Shown: piece by piece, positions 23,610 to 34,030 of the stretch
Layout: every line of letters begins with the position of its first letter
Numbering within the stretch: position 1 is the first letter of the stretch
Assembly (NCBI GenBank): GCA_030522415.1
Contig: CM060127.1
Location: forward strand, 9,757,207 to 9,821,206
Length of the DNA stretch: 64,000 nucleotides
Reading direction: 5' to 3'
Source: Channallabes apus
Lineage: Eukaryota; Chordata; Actinopteri; Siluriformes; Clariidae
Position numbers and translations under genes: made by a program
The notes under the pieces: generated by a model
The model's input: only the letters and a program-made list of their open reading frames with translations
Database searches by the model: none
Told to the model about the DNA's origin: nothing

Positions 23610-24010
23610 TGGCCTGCGTCAAGCAAAGAAAACAACTAAGGAGATTATGGCTGAAACGACTGAACCTGCGTTAAGACGTGTAAAGAAAAAAAAAGGTCAT
23701 GCATGTTTGTGATTAGAGCTCACAGGTCTGGGACTAAACAACTGTGTGTCCATTGAGTTTCCTAGGGAGCATTAAGATTGGACTTCGGAGCAATGGAAAA
23801 AGGTCATGTGACCTGATGAAGTCCAGACTGCGCCTATTCCAGAGTGATGGGCGTGTAAGAAGGGAAGCGCATGAAGCGATGCATAGTGTCCAGTTATACA
23901 AGCCTCTGGAGACAGTGTGATGATCTGGTGTTGCTTCAGTTGCTCAGGTCTAGACTCAGCAACGTTATGTGGCAATAAAAAGAAGTCACATTTGACGAAT
24001 TTGACCACCA
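23610..24010 (+). pseudogene. Tc1-like transposase relic
   Basis: The stretch ggaaaaaggtcatgtgacctgatgaagtccag (23786-23823) corresponds to the WKKVMWSDESRW motif holding the first catalytic Asp of a Tc1 family. Downstream gatgatctggtgttgcttcag (23920-23940) matches the MIWGCFS motif, and gtctagactcagcaacg fits the sequence after it. The same family lies on the opposite strand at 54390-54985. Stops and frameshifts are present and the C-terminal half is missing. The 5' border is uncertain and may reach about 23246. Confidence 0.65.
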
Positions 24011-24191
24011 CAGTCCTGATTGTCCTTAATCCCATTGAAATTCTTTGTTTTCAATGTACTCAGGGTAAATTACAAGAGCAGAAAATTACCACTAATGTAA
24101 AGTTTTTACCTTTGTATACCCATGACTATGGCATGACTCTTATGATCCTTCATCCTTCTGCCAAACAGGTTAACAGTTTTTACATAAACTT

Positions 24192-24459
24192 CATCATTTC
24201 TCCTCCCGCACCAATCGGTGCATAGGGCTACGAGTGCTTCTCGTTGTTTCTGTAGCGGTTTTTTTTTTTTTATTTTTTTTACGAGGTGGGGTTGCTAGCC
24301 CGCCGCCCAAACCTTCTCCTTTCTCATCCGGCACTTGGGAACCGGCAACAGCGGAGTTAGACGTCTGGCTGCGGGAAGTTACAGCATCACCCGGGAATCG
24401 AACCAGCGATCTCCGGATGATAGAACGGACAGTTTACTACTGCACCACTCAGAGGCCCA
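24192..24459 (-). mobile_element. SINE D with exact 13-bp target duplication
   Basis: The 268-bp element is flanked by perfect tttacataaactt repeats at 24179-24191 and 24460-24472. On the minus strand it begins gggcctctgagtggtgcag, has a B box (ggttcgattcccggg) and an A-rich internal run. Its head matches SINE A, but after about 95 bases the body is unrelated to it. The duplication marks insertion by LINE-type target-primed reverse transcription. The plus-strand frame at 24234-24479 is a shadow. Confidence 0.85.
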
Positions 24460-24472
24460 TTTACATAAACTT

Positions 24473-26049
24473 ACTCTGATTTAATTATCCATTGGTAATA
24501 TAAATCTGGTTAGTAAAAGATATCAATTATACAATAATACATTGGATAATACAACATAGAAGATAAGAGACAACTCTGCAACAATCCTACGTGCATCCCT
24601 TTATGCCATTAGATTTGTTTTGAAGGATTTATGGCAGCAGATATGAAGGTTTAAGGAGCATTTTGTGTGGCTTGAGGTGATGTACTTCACCCACCCACAG
24701 TCAGCCATTTGCAGCACAATATGGTGTGTGGGATTTAATACATCCTCCCGAGGTGAATTCATAGCAGGCAGAATGGCCAGCTTGAGCCTCTGTTAGCTGT
24801 CATCTATAACCCTATGGCTGTTTAGTGAAATTGCTAAATGCTGCATCAGTTGTCAAAACAATGGCACTTGTTTCGAAATGGTATCGAAAAATAAATAAAT
24901 AAATAAATAATAAATCATAGTTTAGCTCAAAATACAACTTGCGACATGACAATGCAACAATAACTCCTAACATAGTGACTCAGTTCCTGCTTCTCAAAGT
25001 CTGTTCCAGAAGTACTAAAGAAGAAATCCTCCCGCGCAACTGAACAGTCTGATCATTTAACTTGGTATTTTTAAGTGGCATACTATAAGTGCTTATGTCC
25101 AGGTCATGATCTTCCAGATTCCTCTTGAACCGCCATTTGTCTCAAGTACATAGTTTAATAACTTTTACACAAAAATAAATGAGATTGGGATTGTGTTCGC
25201 AGCAGGCCTTTTTTTTTCCCCTTTCAAGCATTTGGGACCCAAACCGCTTACGATTAATAATTCATACTTCATATTTGATCCTCATCGTTATAGAAACGGT
25301 TTCCTCTAGCCTCATCCTCCCTTGATCTTAAAACGATGGTCTCCGAAACCCAGGACACGAATGCTCTCCTGTAAATTAACACATTAATAAGGTCCTGTTC
25401 TCTGCGGGAATGAAGACTGTATCTCTTTCCTGTGTGTTGAGAACGAGAGAACGACGGTAATAAGTATCACAGTGCAGAGTCTGGAGGTTAGATCTGCTGG
25501 AGCCCCCTATATGATGAAGTACACTTAAAAGGAGTGAAGATTTCCGAATATGTAGGAGACGTGGAAGTGGAGCTCGGCAGGTGTGCATCTCTTCAGAGAC
25601 TTAGAGACGAGCGAGCGGGCGTTCTTCACTTCATTCGCAATAAAAAAGTAGCCGTGATCCATCCAAGATACAGTAGATGAGATACAGATATGAAAAGCAG
25701 AGATATATAAAGACTTAAGTGTGAAGAGCATTAAAAACTTCAGCGGCTCTTTGATAAACGGATGATTAGCGAGTATGGATGTGGGTGACCAAATTCTTAA
25801 ATAAAATCTGGACCACTTGGGAAACTCCGCTTTGCATATAAATGACTCAATTTTCAAAAGCAACTCAATATGAAAACTCAATATGCATCACAACCAGTTA
25901 CACACATTCAGTTTTACAGTATACTGAGTACGTCTACATCTACTGAGCTGAGGATGTGCTTCTTCACCGAAACACCAAAAAGTTCAAAAAGCACACACGC
26001 TTCTACATTGTATACTTGTATGCCATAGTGTGACATTTTTCCGTCACAG
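24473..26049. other. unrecognised noncoding DNA
   Basis: No repeat family or RNA recognised. The 118-codon minus-strand frame at 25525-25881 has no known domain and no support as a gene. Confidence 0.4.
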
Positions 26050-26165
26050 GAACTCACACGGGTGCAAACCTGCTCCGGCGTGACAATGTCCCTGTGCACA
26101 AAACAAGTTTCATGAAGACATTTTGCCAAGTTTAGAGTAAAAGAACTGGACATACAGTATAGTAT
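26050..26165 (+). pseudogene. short Tc1-like transposase fragment
   Basis: Words such as gcaaacctgctccggcgtga, caatgtccctgtgcacaaa and gaagacattttgccaag match the region around the second catalytic Asp in the family also seen at 9893-10137. Only this piece remains. Confidence 0.6.
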
Positions 26166-26656
26166 ATTTTCCACACTTTCTGCCTTTCCAGTTCATTCAC
26201 TACAGTCATAATTGTGGCATTTTACAGTCACGGTCTGCAAGAGTTCCGGAAGATAAATGTCGGTGACATTTATTGTAAAAAAAAAAAAAAAAAAAGCCTC
26301 TTCTAGCAAACTGGAGACTTTAAACTGTGAGCTTCATCATAAATATGCAGTAAACTATAAAGATAATATAATTTCAATGAACAGAAACACACTCCAATAT
26401 CAGTTCAGAGTATTACTTCAGAGTATTACTTATTATTTAAATAAAATTCTACTTCTTAATTACTTCAGATATTCAAACAGATTTATCTAGACTAACACCA
26501 ACTAAATGGACAAATTATCTCATTAAGAGGATGTTTGCCAAGATTCATTCAACTCCAAATACAGTACATACAAAAAATGTATTGCCAAATTTCAGTTCCG
26601 ACTAGACGCATATTATCTGTAACAAACTGCAGCATTTTGGAATTAAATTATTTCAC

Positions 26657-26660
<4 letters not shown>
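26166..26660. other. unrecognised DNA with poly(A) run
   Basis: An A run at about 26278-26295. Otherwise AT-rich and featureless. Confidence 0.5.
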
Positions 26661-26710
<50 letters not shown>

Positions 26711-26766
26711 TGTATATATATATATATACACTGTATATATATATATATACACTGTATATATACTCT
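26661..26766. repeat. (AT)n microsatellite with ACACTGT interruptions
   Basis: A TA run of about 45 bases is followed by three regular units of (TA)n broken by acactgtata. The regular spacing suggests local duplication of an interrupted unit. The tract lies about 85 bases left of the nested Tc1 elements. Confidence 0.9.
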
Positions 26767-27035
26767 AGTTATATATTAATAACTAGCTAATACCTAGTTT
26801 AATGTTATTTATTGCAAAGTACCTTGTGATGTTCAAACTGGACCTATTATACAGTGGTGTGAAAAACTATTTGCCCCCCTCCTGATTTCTTATTCTTTTG
26901 CATGTTTGTCACACTTAAATGTTTCTGCTCATCAAAAACCGTTAACTATTAGTCAAAGATAACATAATTGAGCACAAAATGCAGTTTTTAAATGAAGGTT
27001 TACGTTATTCAGGGAGAAAAAAACATCCAAGTCTA

Positions 27036-28630
27036 CAGTGGTGTGAAAAACTATTTGCCCCCTTCCTGATTTCTTATTCTTTTGCATGTTTGTCACACTT
27101 AAATGTTTCTGCTCATCAAAAACCGTTAACTATTAGTCAAAGATAACATAATTGAACATAAAATGCAGTTTTTAAATGAAGGTTTACGTTATTAAGGGGA
27201 AAAAAACTCAAAATCTACATGGCCCTGTGTGAAAAAGTGATTGCCCCCCTTGTTAAAAAATAACTTAACTGTGGTTTATCACACCTGAGTTCAATTTCTG
27301 TAGTCACCCCCAGGCCTGATTACTGCCACACCTGTTTCAATCAAGAAATCACTTAAATAGGAGCTACCTGACACAGAGAAGTAGACCAAAAGCACCTCAG
27401 AAGCTAGACATCATGGAACAAATGAGAACAAAAGTAATTGAGATCTATCAGTCTGGTAAAGGTTATAAAGCCATTTCTAAAGCTTTGGGACTCCAGCGAA
27501 CCACAGTGAGAGCCATTATCCACAAATGGCAAAAACATGGAACAGTGGTGAACCTTCCCAGGAGTGGCCGGCCGACCAAAATTACCCCAAGAGCGCAGAG
27601 ACAACTCATCCGAGAGGCCACAAAAGACCCCAGGACGACATCTAAAGAACTGCAGTCCTCACTTGCCTCAATTAAGGTCAGTGTTCACGACTCCACCATA
27701 AGAAAGAGACTGGGCAAAAACGACCTGCATGGCAGATTTCCAAGGGGCAAACCACTTTTAAGCAAAAAGAACATTAAGGCTCGTCTCAATTTTGCTAAAA
27801 AACATCTCAATGATTGCCAAGACTTTTGGGAAAATACCTTGTGGACCGACGAGACAAAAGTTGAACTTTTTGGAAGGTGCGTGTCCCGTTACTTCTGGCG
27901 TAAAAGTAACACAGCATTTCAGAAAAAGAACATCATAGCAACAGTAAAATATGGTGGTGGTAGTGTGATGGTCTGGGGTTGTTTTGCTGCTTCAGGACCT
28001 GGAAGGCTTGCTGTGATAGATGGAACCATGAATTCTACTGTCTACCAAAAAATCCTGAAGGAGAATGTCCGGCCATCTGTTCGTCAACTCAAGCTGAAGC
28101 GATCTTGGGTGCTGCAGCAGGACAATGACCCAAAACACACCAGCAAATCCACCTCTGAATGGCTGAAGAAAAACAAAATGAAGACTTTGGAGTGGCCTAG
28201 TCAAAGTCCTGACCTGAATCCTATTGAGATGCTGTGGCATGACCTTAAAAAGGCGGTTCATGCTAGAAAACCCTCAAATAAAGCTGAATTACAACAATTC
28301 TGCCAAGATGAGTGGGCCAAAATTCCTCCAGAGCGCTGTAAAAGACTCGTTGCAAGTTATCGCAAATGCTTGATTGCAGTTATTGCTGCTAAGGGTGGCC
28401 CAACCAGTTATTAGGTTCAGGGGCAATTACTTTTTCACACAGGGCCCTGTAGTTTTGGATTTTTTTCTCCCTAAATAATAAAACCCCTCATTTAAAAACT
28501 GCATTTTGTGTTTACTTGTGTTATCTTTGACTAATAGGTAAATGTGTTTGATGATCAGAAACATTTTGTGTGACAAACATGCAAAAGAACAAGAAATCAG
28601 GAGGGGGGCAAATAGTTTTTCACACCACTG
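27036..28630 (+). mobile_element. complete Tc1-like transposon with long IR/DR ends
   Basis: The 1,595-bp element has both ends present. Each roughly 200-bp terminal region holds an outer direct repeat (gtgtgaaaaactatttgccc) and an inner, related one (gtgtgaaaaagtgattgccc). This is the IR/DR architecture known from Sleeping Beauty-type fish Tc1 elements, where the repeats bind transposase. TA dinucleotides flank it. It contains a single uninterrupted transposase frame. It is the only element here with ends, target duplication and coding sequence all apparently whole. Confidence 0.93.
27413..28414 (+). CDS. Tc1/mariner transposase, intact frame (333 aa)
   Basis: This enzyme excises and reinserts its element at TA sites, acting in the nucleus. 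Residues 1-60 form the first helix-turn-helix half, with KGYKAISKALGLQRTTVRAI at about 16-35. A GRPR-like basic motif (SGRPTK) follows at 51-56, and a second DNA-binding half extends to about 120. The DDE core has D146 (WTDETK), D237 (QQDNDPKHT) and E272 (NPIEMLW), the DD34E spacing typical of Tc1. A glycine-rich KYGGGSVMVWGC segment lies at 179-190. About 340 residues is usual for this family. The ATG at 27413 begins MEQMRT; the sibling at 28817 has seven more residues (PRSKEIQ) after Met, so this copy carries a 21-bp in-frame deletion. No TATA or intron is evident. It is likely expressible, but activity is unproven. Confidence 0.92.
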   Translation: MEQMRTKVIEIYQSGKGYKAISKALGLQRTTVRAIIHKWQKHGTVVNLPRSGRPTKITPRAQRQLIREATKDPRTTSKELQSSLASIKVSVHDSTIRKRLGKNDLHGRFPRGKPLLSKKNIKARLNFAKKHLNDCQDFWENTLWTDETKVELFGRCVSRYFWRKSNTAFQKKNIIATVKYGGGSVMVWGCFAASGPGRLAVIDGTMNSTVYQKILKENVRPSVRQLKLKRSWVLQQDNDPKHTSKSTSEWLKKNKMKTLEWPSQSPDLNPIEMLWHDLKKAVHARKPSNKAELQQFCQDEWAKIPPERCKRLVASYRKCLIAVIAAKGGPTSY

Positions 28631-28816
28631 TACATGGCCCTGTGTGAAAAAGTGATTGCTTAAATAACTTAACTGTGGTTTATCACACCTGAGTTCAGTT
28701 TCTGTAGTCACCCCCAGGCCTGATTACTGCCACACCTGTTTCAATCAAGAAATCACTTAAATAGGAGCTACCTGACACAGAGAAGTAGACCAAAAGCACC
28801 TCAAAAGCTAGACATC

Positions 28817-29736
28817 ATGCCAAGATCCAAAGAAATTCAGGAACAAATGAGAACAAAAGTAATTGAGATCTATCAGTCTGGCAAAGGTTATAAAGCCATT
28901 TCTAAAGCTTTGGGACTCCAGCGAACCACAGTGAGAGCCATTATCCACAAATGGCAAAAACATGGAACAGTGGTGAACCTTCCCAGGAGTGGCCGGCTGA
29001 CCAAAATTACCCCAAGAGCGCAGAGACAACTCATCCGAGAGGCCACAAAAGACCCCAGGACAACATCTAAAGAACTGCAGGCCTCACTTGCCTCAATTAA
29101 GGTCAGTGTTCACGACTCCACCATAAGAAAGAGACTGGGCAAAAATGGCCTGCATGGCAGATTTCCAAGGCGCAAACCACTTTTAAGCAAAAAGAACATT
29201 AAGGCTCGTCTCAATTTTGCTAAAAAACAAACAAGACTTTTGGGAAAATACCTTGTGGACCGATGAGACAAAAGTTGACCTTTTTGGAAGGTGCGTGTCC
29301 CGTTACATCTGGCGTAAAAGTAACACAGCATTTCAGAAAAAGAACATCATACCAACAGTAAAATATGGTGGTGGTAGTGTGATGGTCTGGGGTTGTTTTG
29401 CTGCTTCAGGACCTGGAAGGCTTGCTGTGATAGATGGAACCATGAATTCTACTGTCTACCAAAAAATCCTGAAGGAGAATGTCCGGCCATCTGTTTGTCA
29501 ACTCAAGCTGAAGCGATCTTGGGTGTTGCAGCAGGACAATGACCCAAAACACACCAGCAAATCCACCTCTGAATGGCTGAAGAAAAACAAGAAAACTCTC
29601 AAATAAAGCTGAATTACAACAATTCTGCAAAGATGAGTGGGCCAAAATTCCTCCAGAGCGCTGTAAAAGACTCGTTGCAAGTTTTCGCAAACGCTTGATT
29701 GCAGTTATTGCTGCTAAGGGTGGCCCAACCAGTTAA
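28817..29736 (+). pseudogene. broken Tc1 transposase of the host copy
   Basis: The ATG at 28817 opens MPRSKEIQEQMRT, the fuller N terminus of this family. The frame is intact through the helix-turn-helix and GRLTK region until about residue 136. An 11-bp deletion relative to the nested copy then shifts it (about 29227-29240), and it stops at 29266. The second catalytic Asp segment (QQDNDPKHT) survives in another frame. A second deletion of roughly 90 bp near 29590-29600 removes the WPSQSPDLNPIE segment with the catalytic Glu. The end of the gene, AAKGGPTS, is still present. Apart from these breaks it is very similar to the nested copy, so the two are recent relatives. Confidence 0.9.
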
Positions 29737-30091
29737 TAGGTTCAGGGGGCAATTACTTTTTCACACAGGGCCATGTAGGTTTGGATTTTTTTTTCTCCCT
29801 AAATAATAAAACCCCTCATTTAAAAACTGCATTTTGTGTTTACTTGTGTTATCTTTGACTAATAGTTAAATGTGTTTGATGATCAGAAACATTTTGTGTG
29901 ACAAACATGCAAAAGAATAAGAAATCAGGAGGGGGGCAAATAGTTTTTCACACCACTGTATCTGTTTCTAGACACAGTTGAAATTATTATAATTTTCTTT
30001 GACAGTTTATTGTATCATGTCTTTTTAAACCTCATACTTTATATAGTAAAGTAGAAATATTATAATATAAAAATATAAAAACAATAAATAA

Positions 30092-30127
30092 AAAAAATTA
30101 TTATTATTATTATTATTATTATTATAA
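30092..30127. repeat. (ATT)n microsatellite
   Basis: About ten TTA/ATT triplets. SINE C is inserted at its right edge, and more attatt units follow the SINE at 30486-30498, consistent with duplication of a repeat target. Confidence 0.9.
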
Positions 30128-30486
30128 GGCGGCGCGGTGGTGTAGTGGTTAGCACTGTCGCCTTGCACCTCTAGGGTCTGGGTTTGATTCCCTGGCCAGG
30201 CTCGATTCCCATCTCTGTGTGCATGGAGTTTGCATGTTCTCCCCGTGCTTGGTGGGTTTCCTCTGGGTACTCCGGTTTCCTCCCACAGTCCAAAGATATG
30301 CAGGATAGGCTAATTGGCGTTTCCAAATTGACCGTAGTGTGCGTATGAGTGTGTGCCCTGCGATGGATTGGCACCCTGTCCAGGGTGTACCCTGCCTTGT
30401 GCCCTAAGCCTCCTGGGATAGGCTCCAGGTCCCCGCGACACTGAATAGAAGGATAAAGCGGTACAGAAGATGAATGAATGAATGAA
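30128..30486 (+). mobile_element. SINE C, full-length copy
   Basis: It starts ggcggcgcggtggtgtag, has tRNA-like A-box (tggtgtagtggttagcac) and B-box-like (tgggtttgattccc) sequences, then the family body (tggagtttgcatgttctccc, ggtttcctcccacagtcc, caccctgtccagggtgtacc, gggataggctccagg) and a (GAAT)n tail. The minus-strand 67-codon frame is a by-product. Other copies: 10152, 16866, 30501, 33667, 36508, 41068, 41884, 43341, 45502, 46424, 48570, 56067, 59909. Confidence 0.9.
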
Positions 30487-30500
30487 TTATTATTATTAGA

Positions 30501-30715
30501 AGGATTGTGGCTTAGTGGTTAGCATTAACACATCACACCTTCAGGGTTGCTTTGTGGGTTTCCTTTAAGTACTCCTTCTACTGTCCAAATATATGTGGTG
30601 TAAGCTGACTACCATTCACAAATTGTCCACTGTTAGTGAGTGGGTGTTTCCATGTGATGGGATGGCACACCTTTCAGGAGGTTCCCCTTGTTGGGTCAGC
30701 AGTTTTCTGGGATAG
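30501..30715 (+). mobile_element. SINE C copy, older and gapped
   Basis: Immediately after the full copy, a second one reads tggcttagtggttagcat, gtgggtttcctttaagtact, gatgggatggcacacc and tgggataggcagg, with several gaps. Its tail runs into the (GATG)n tract. Confidence 0.65.
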
Positions 30716-30828
30716 GCAGGATGGATGGATGGATGGATGGATGAATGGATGGATGGATGGATGGATATATGGATGGATGGATGGATGGATGGATATATGG
30801 ATGGATGGATGGATGGATGGATGGATTT
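30716..30828. repeat. (GGAT)n tetranucleotide array
   Basis: About 28 GATG/GGAT units with two atatatgg interruptions. It lies at the 3' end of a SINE C copy and probably expanded from its tail. Open frames reading IHPSIHPS or GWMDGWMD on the two strands are translations of the array. Confidence 0.95.
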
Positions 30829-31407
30829 CATGCTCTTGGAGGTTGTGGTTTAATTATCCAATAAGGGGTGAAAGGTTTACTACAGACCATCACATTGGTG
30901 TCTCCTGATGGGAAAATGTTGCCATTCCTCTACAATCCTGCAGATGGCTCTAGACTATTCACACAGCACAGGAGGAAGGAAAATATTCGCTAAGTTTGTT
31001 TAGAATTGTAATAAAATCTAAAATGTTATAATATTGGGATATTTATAAAATTATGATACTTATAGAATCACAATGCAAATCTAATCGGCACCTGGGTATC
31101 GTGATAACATCGCATCAGGAGGTACTTGATGATTTCAATCCCTATTATATAGAATCTTTTCGTTTGTCAAGTATTTGTTCTCGAATAATGTACATACAGT
31201 AAGAGTCAACACTCATTTTGATAACTGACTAAGCACCAACACTACTGATAGACGTAATAAATGCTAGCAGAATCTTCTGCAGATGTGCAGAGCTAAAAAA
31301 TTTAATAAAAAGTTTCTTCTGAACTTCTGATAACAGAGCTGTTTGATGGTAATAACTTGATACCCTATCTCTCTAGTTTCAGATGATCAAAGGGTGAAAT
31401 GTATTAC

Positions 31408-31470
<63 letters not shown>

Positions 31471-33100
31471 ATTCCAATGCCAAAGGTGTCGAGAAATCAA
31501 ACTGTAAAACTCCACAGTGTCAAGCTGAATGAAGGACCGGATTTTTTTCTATTATTATATTTTTAAACGTTTCCATTTTTTGGGGTCCCATGTAGTCTCA
31601 TGTATTCTTGATTCTCTGATCTACTTCTTTGAACCTTCCTGTTTTAACCGTGCAGTAGACAAAATGGCTTAGGTCAAAGCATATTTGTATTCTGGGTATG
31701 AAGACGGCACTTTCAAACGAGTCAGGGCTGGAATTCTGAAAAAGAATTTCGAGCACGAGTCGGATAGTCTGAGGTTTTGGGGGCATGAGAGCGAGTGGAG
31801 AAGAGGATTATGTTTAGTGATTTTTTTTTTTTCACCATCCTTGAAAGTGGACACAGTCATGCCTAAACTACAATCAGATTATCTATTAATCAGTATCTAC
31901 TAATTAAATATTGTTGGACTGGGATAATGAAATTTACTGAAGCTCAAATCTAAATCTGTTATTGTAATTTCTTTGAAAGCCAGCCACAAATATACAACTA
32001 ACTTCTGCCTAACCTAATTGGGGGGGGGGGTCATTTTAGTAGGTGTCGTTTCAATTTAAATCCACTGAGGCCAAGAGGTACATAACTAGAATTAGTTTTC
32101 CACACATGGTAGTCATATTACTGTATTAGCGTGAGGTGGAAAAAAAAAAAAAAGGAGGAGGTTGGGTGGGGTTCATCCTTTCAGACTGGATTAATTCGAC
32201 ATCCCCCCTGAGCGAGCAAGCCGATCAGGGATTTGCCACACAATAAGCTCAGCCTTAAATAATTGCCTTCTGCAACCCAGAGAAGATCATGTCAGAGCAG
32301 AAGCGCAAAAAAAAAAAAGATTTTTCCAGCAACTAGGGCTCAAAAGAAGAAACAGGGGAGATAGAGAAGTCGAGCTTACACGCGTGGTGGACTCCTGTGG
32401 TGTGCAAACTTGGCTGCAGGTGAAGCTGAACACACAGACAGAGAGAGAGAGAGAAAGTACACGCAGTGGCCGGGGCCTCCGGGTGGATTTCAGCAGGGAT
32501 TGGACTCAGTTGAGCAGTAGAGGGGAGCTGACATGCACCTTTATCACAGGGCTTAGCCAGCCTAAGGCTGTGTATAGACACAGACCCAGTGATGAATAGT
32601 CTGCAGGACTTGCCCCCCTCCCCAAACTCACTCACTCACTCTCTCTTCCTCTCTCCCGCTCTCGCTCTCTTTCGCTTTTCTCCATCTGTGAAAAGGAGCT
32701 GTTGTAATCTGTTACACTGGAGCCTTCCCGGCCTCCACATTTGCTCCTGGTGCAAAGTGGCACCACTGCTGCCTTTCCTTTGACCTTTGAACTCCATATT
32801 TGCACCTTCTGCTCCATTGAGCACCAGGTCACGGTAGCTGAAAAGCGGTATGCCGGATGAATTCTAATAAACAGCACACATCTCTCAGGACGTGGCATAG
32901 GATAGCATGAGTGCAAGCTCTTTCATAGCCTCCATATTAAACACAGCGCTGTTTTAAGCACAGAGCTCCTGATGAGGTTATAGTTTGCTAGAGCTGTGTG
33001 TTCTCTTAGACAGACAGTGAAAATACCTTTGAAGTGGTGTGATTTCCCAAACCTAGAGTCATTAAAATTAGTTTCTCTATTGGAATTTTAGAGGTCTGGA
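30829..33100. other. unrecognised DNA with AT, G, GA and CT tracts
   Basis: An (AT)n tract spans 31411-31468, G runs occur near 32021-32030, A runs near 32138-32152 and 32309-32320, (GA)n near 32439-32455 and a CT-rich run near 32628-32672. The part 32170-32330 is complex and homeobox-site-like (ctggattaattcgac). The 105- and 100-codon frames around 32333-32916 have no domain I recognise. Confidence 0.4.
31411..31468. repeat. (AT)n microsatellite
   Basis: 29 uninterrupted AT units. Confidence 0.97.
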
Positions 33101-33102
33101 TA

Positions 33103-33250
33103 CAGTGCCTTGCAGAAGTATTCATACTTCTAAAACATTTATGCATTTTGTCATATTACAACGACAAATTTAACCATATTTTATTGGGATTTTACCGACA
33201 CATAATTGTGAAGTGGGAGGAAAATGATGAATGGTTTTCAATGTTTTTCT
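33103..33250. mobile_element. terminal fragment of a Tc1-type element
   Basis: The start cagtgccttgcagaagtatt, just after TA, and the following tcatattacaacgacaaa, ttattgggatttta and aattgtgaagtgggagga resemble one terminal repeat of a widespread fish Tc1 family. No coding part or opposite end follows. Confidence 0.6.
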
Positions 33251-33666
33251 TGTTTTTTTTTTTTTACAAAAAAATTAAGCAATAAATAAAGATTTGACAA
33301 AAAAAAAAGAAAAATTTTCAGCCTAGACTTCCATTTCGCAAGTGGAGGCTGAAACATGGACTATAGTCTATTGTGATTCAAATCTACAAATCCCTACAAT
33401 CCTGCCTTGCTGCAAATGAACACTTCTACCACTGCCATAATTATTCTGAAATAAGAGACAGATTTGTGAGAGAAATATCAATATAATAACCATTTTTACT
33501 CCATTATATATTTTTTTACATTCTATATGTTGATCGCTAATGAGTAAGCCAGATGTAACTACTGTATGGCAAAGGAAAGCTGTTTAAGATTCCCTATTAA
33601 AGAAACTTTCTTTAATTGAGTTACTAGATTCAATAAAATCTCTATCATTATATAGAAAATAGTACT

Positions 33667-34030
33667 AAATGAGGCATCATGGTGGAACAGTAGTTAGGTG
33701 ACCTTGCAGCTCCAGGGTGAAAAGTTAAAATCCCGCCTTTGTGTTCGTGTGCATGGAGTTTGTATGCTTTCCCTGTACTTGGGGGGGGGGGGGGGGGGGG
33801 GTTCCTCCAGATGTTTTGGTTTCCTCCTACAGTCAAAATACATGCTGAGAAGGCTGACCTGCATTTCTAAATTTCCTGGAGTGTGTTAGGGTGTGCTTGT
33901 GCCCTGTAATGGATTGCACACTGTACCCGCTTGGTGACCCCAGTCCCCTGGGACAGGCTCCAGGCCTCCTGCGACCCTGTATAGGATACTGTACAGTAAC
34001 TGGTACAGAGAGTAAGTAAGTGAGTGCATG
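33667..34030 (+). mobile_element. SINE C copy with internal poly(G)
   Basis: The head is damaged (ggtggaacagtagttagg), but the body is clear: tgcatggagtttgtatgc, tttcctcctacagtc, cctgggacaggctccagg, and a gtaagtaagtgag tail. A 21-base G run at 33781-33801 replaces part of the body. Confidence 0.75.

Larger units (their letters stand above)
26852..29958 (+). mobile_element. Tc1-like element, older host copy split by a nested sibling
   Basis: The host copy consists of 26852-27035 and 28633-29958, about 1.5 kb without the insert. Its outer ends are inverted repeats starting cagtggtgtgaaaaactatt and are flanked by TA at 26850-26851 and 29959-29960. A complete sibling sits between TA dinucleotides at 27034-27035 and 28631-28632, which are the duplicated target. 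The insertion point is just before the inner direct repeat (catggccctgtgtgaaaaag) of the host's left terminal repeat. The host transposase gene is broken. Confidence 0.9.

Noticed and set aside
27034..28632. tandem duplication of the Tc1 left end by unequal exchange
   Set aside because: The TA pairs and exact element ends are explained better by insertion of one copy into another.
30616..30908. IHPSIHPS and GWMDGWMD frames
   Set aside because: Translations of the GGAT array on the two strands.
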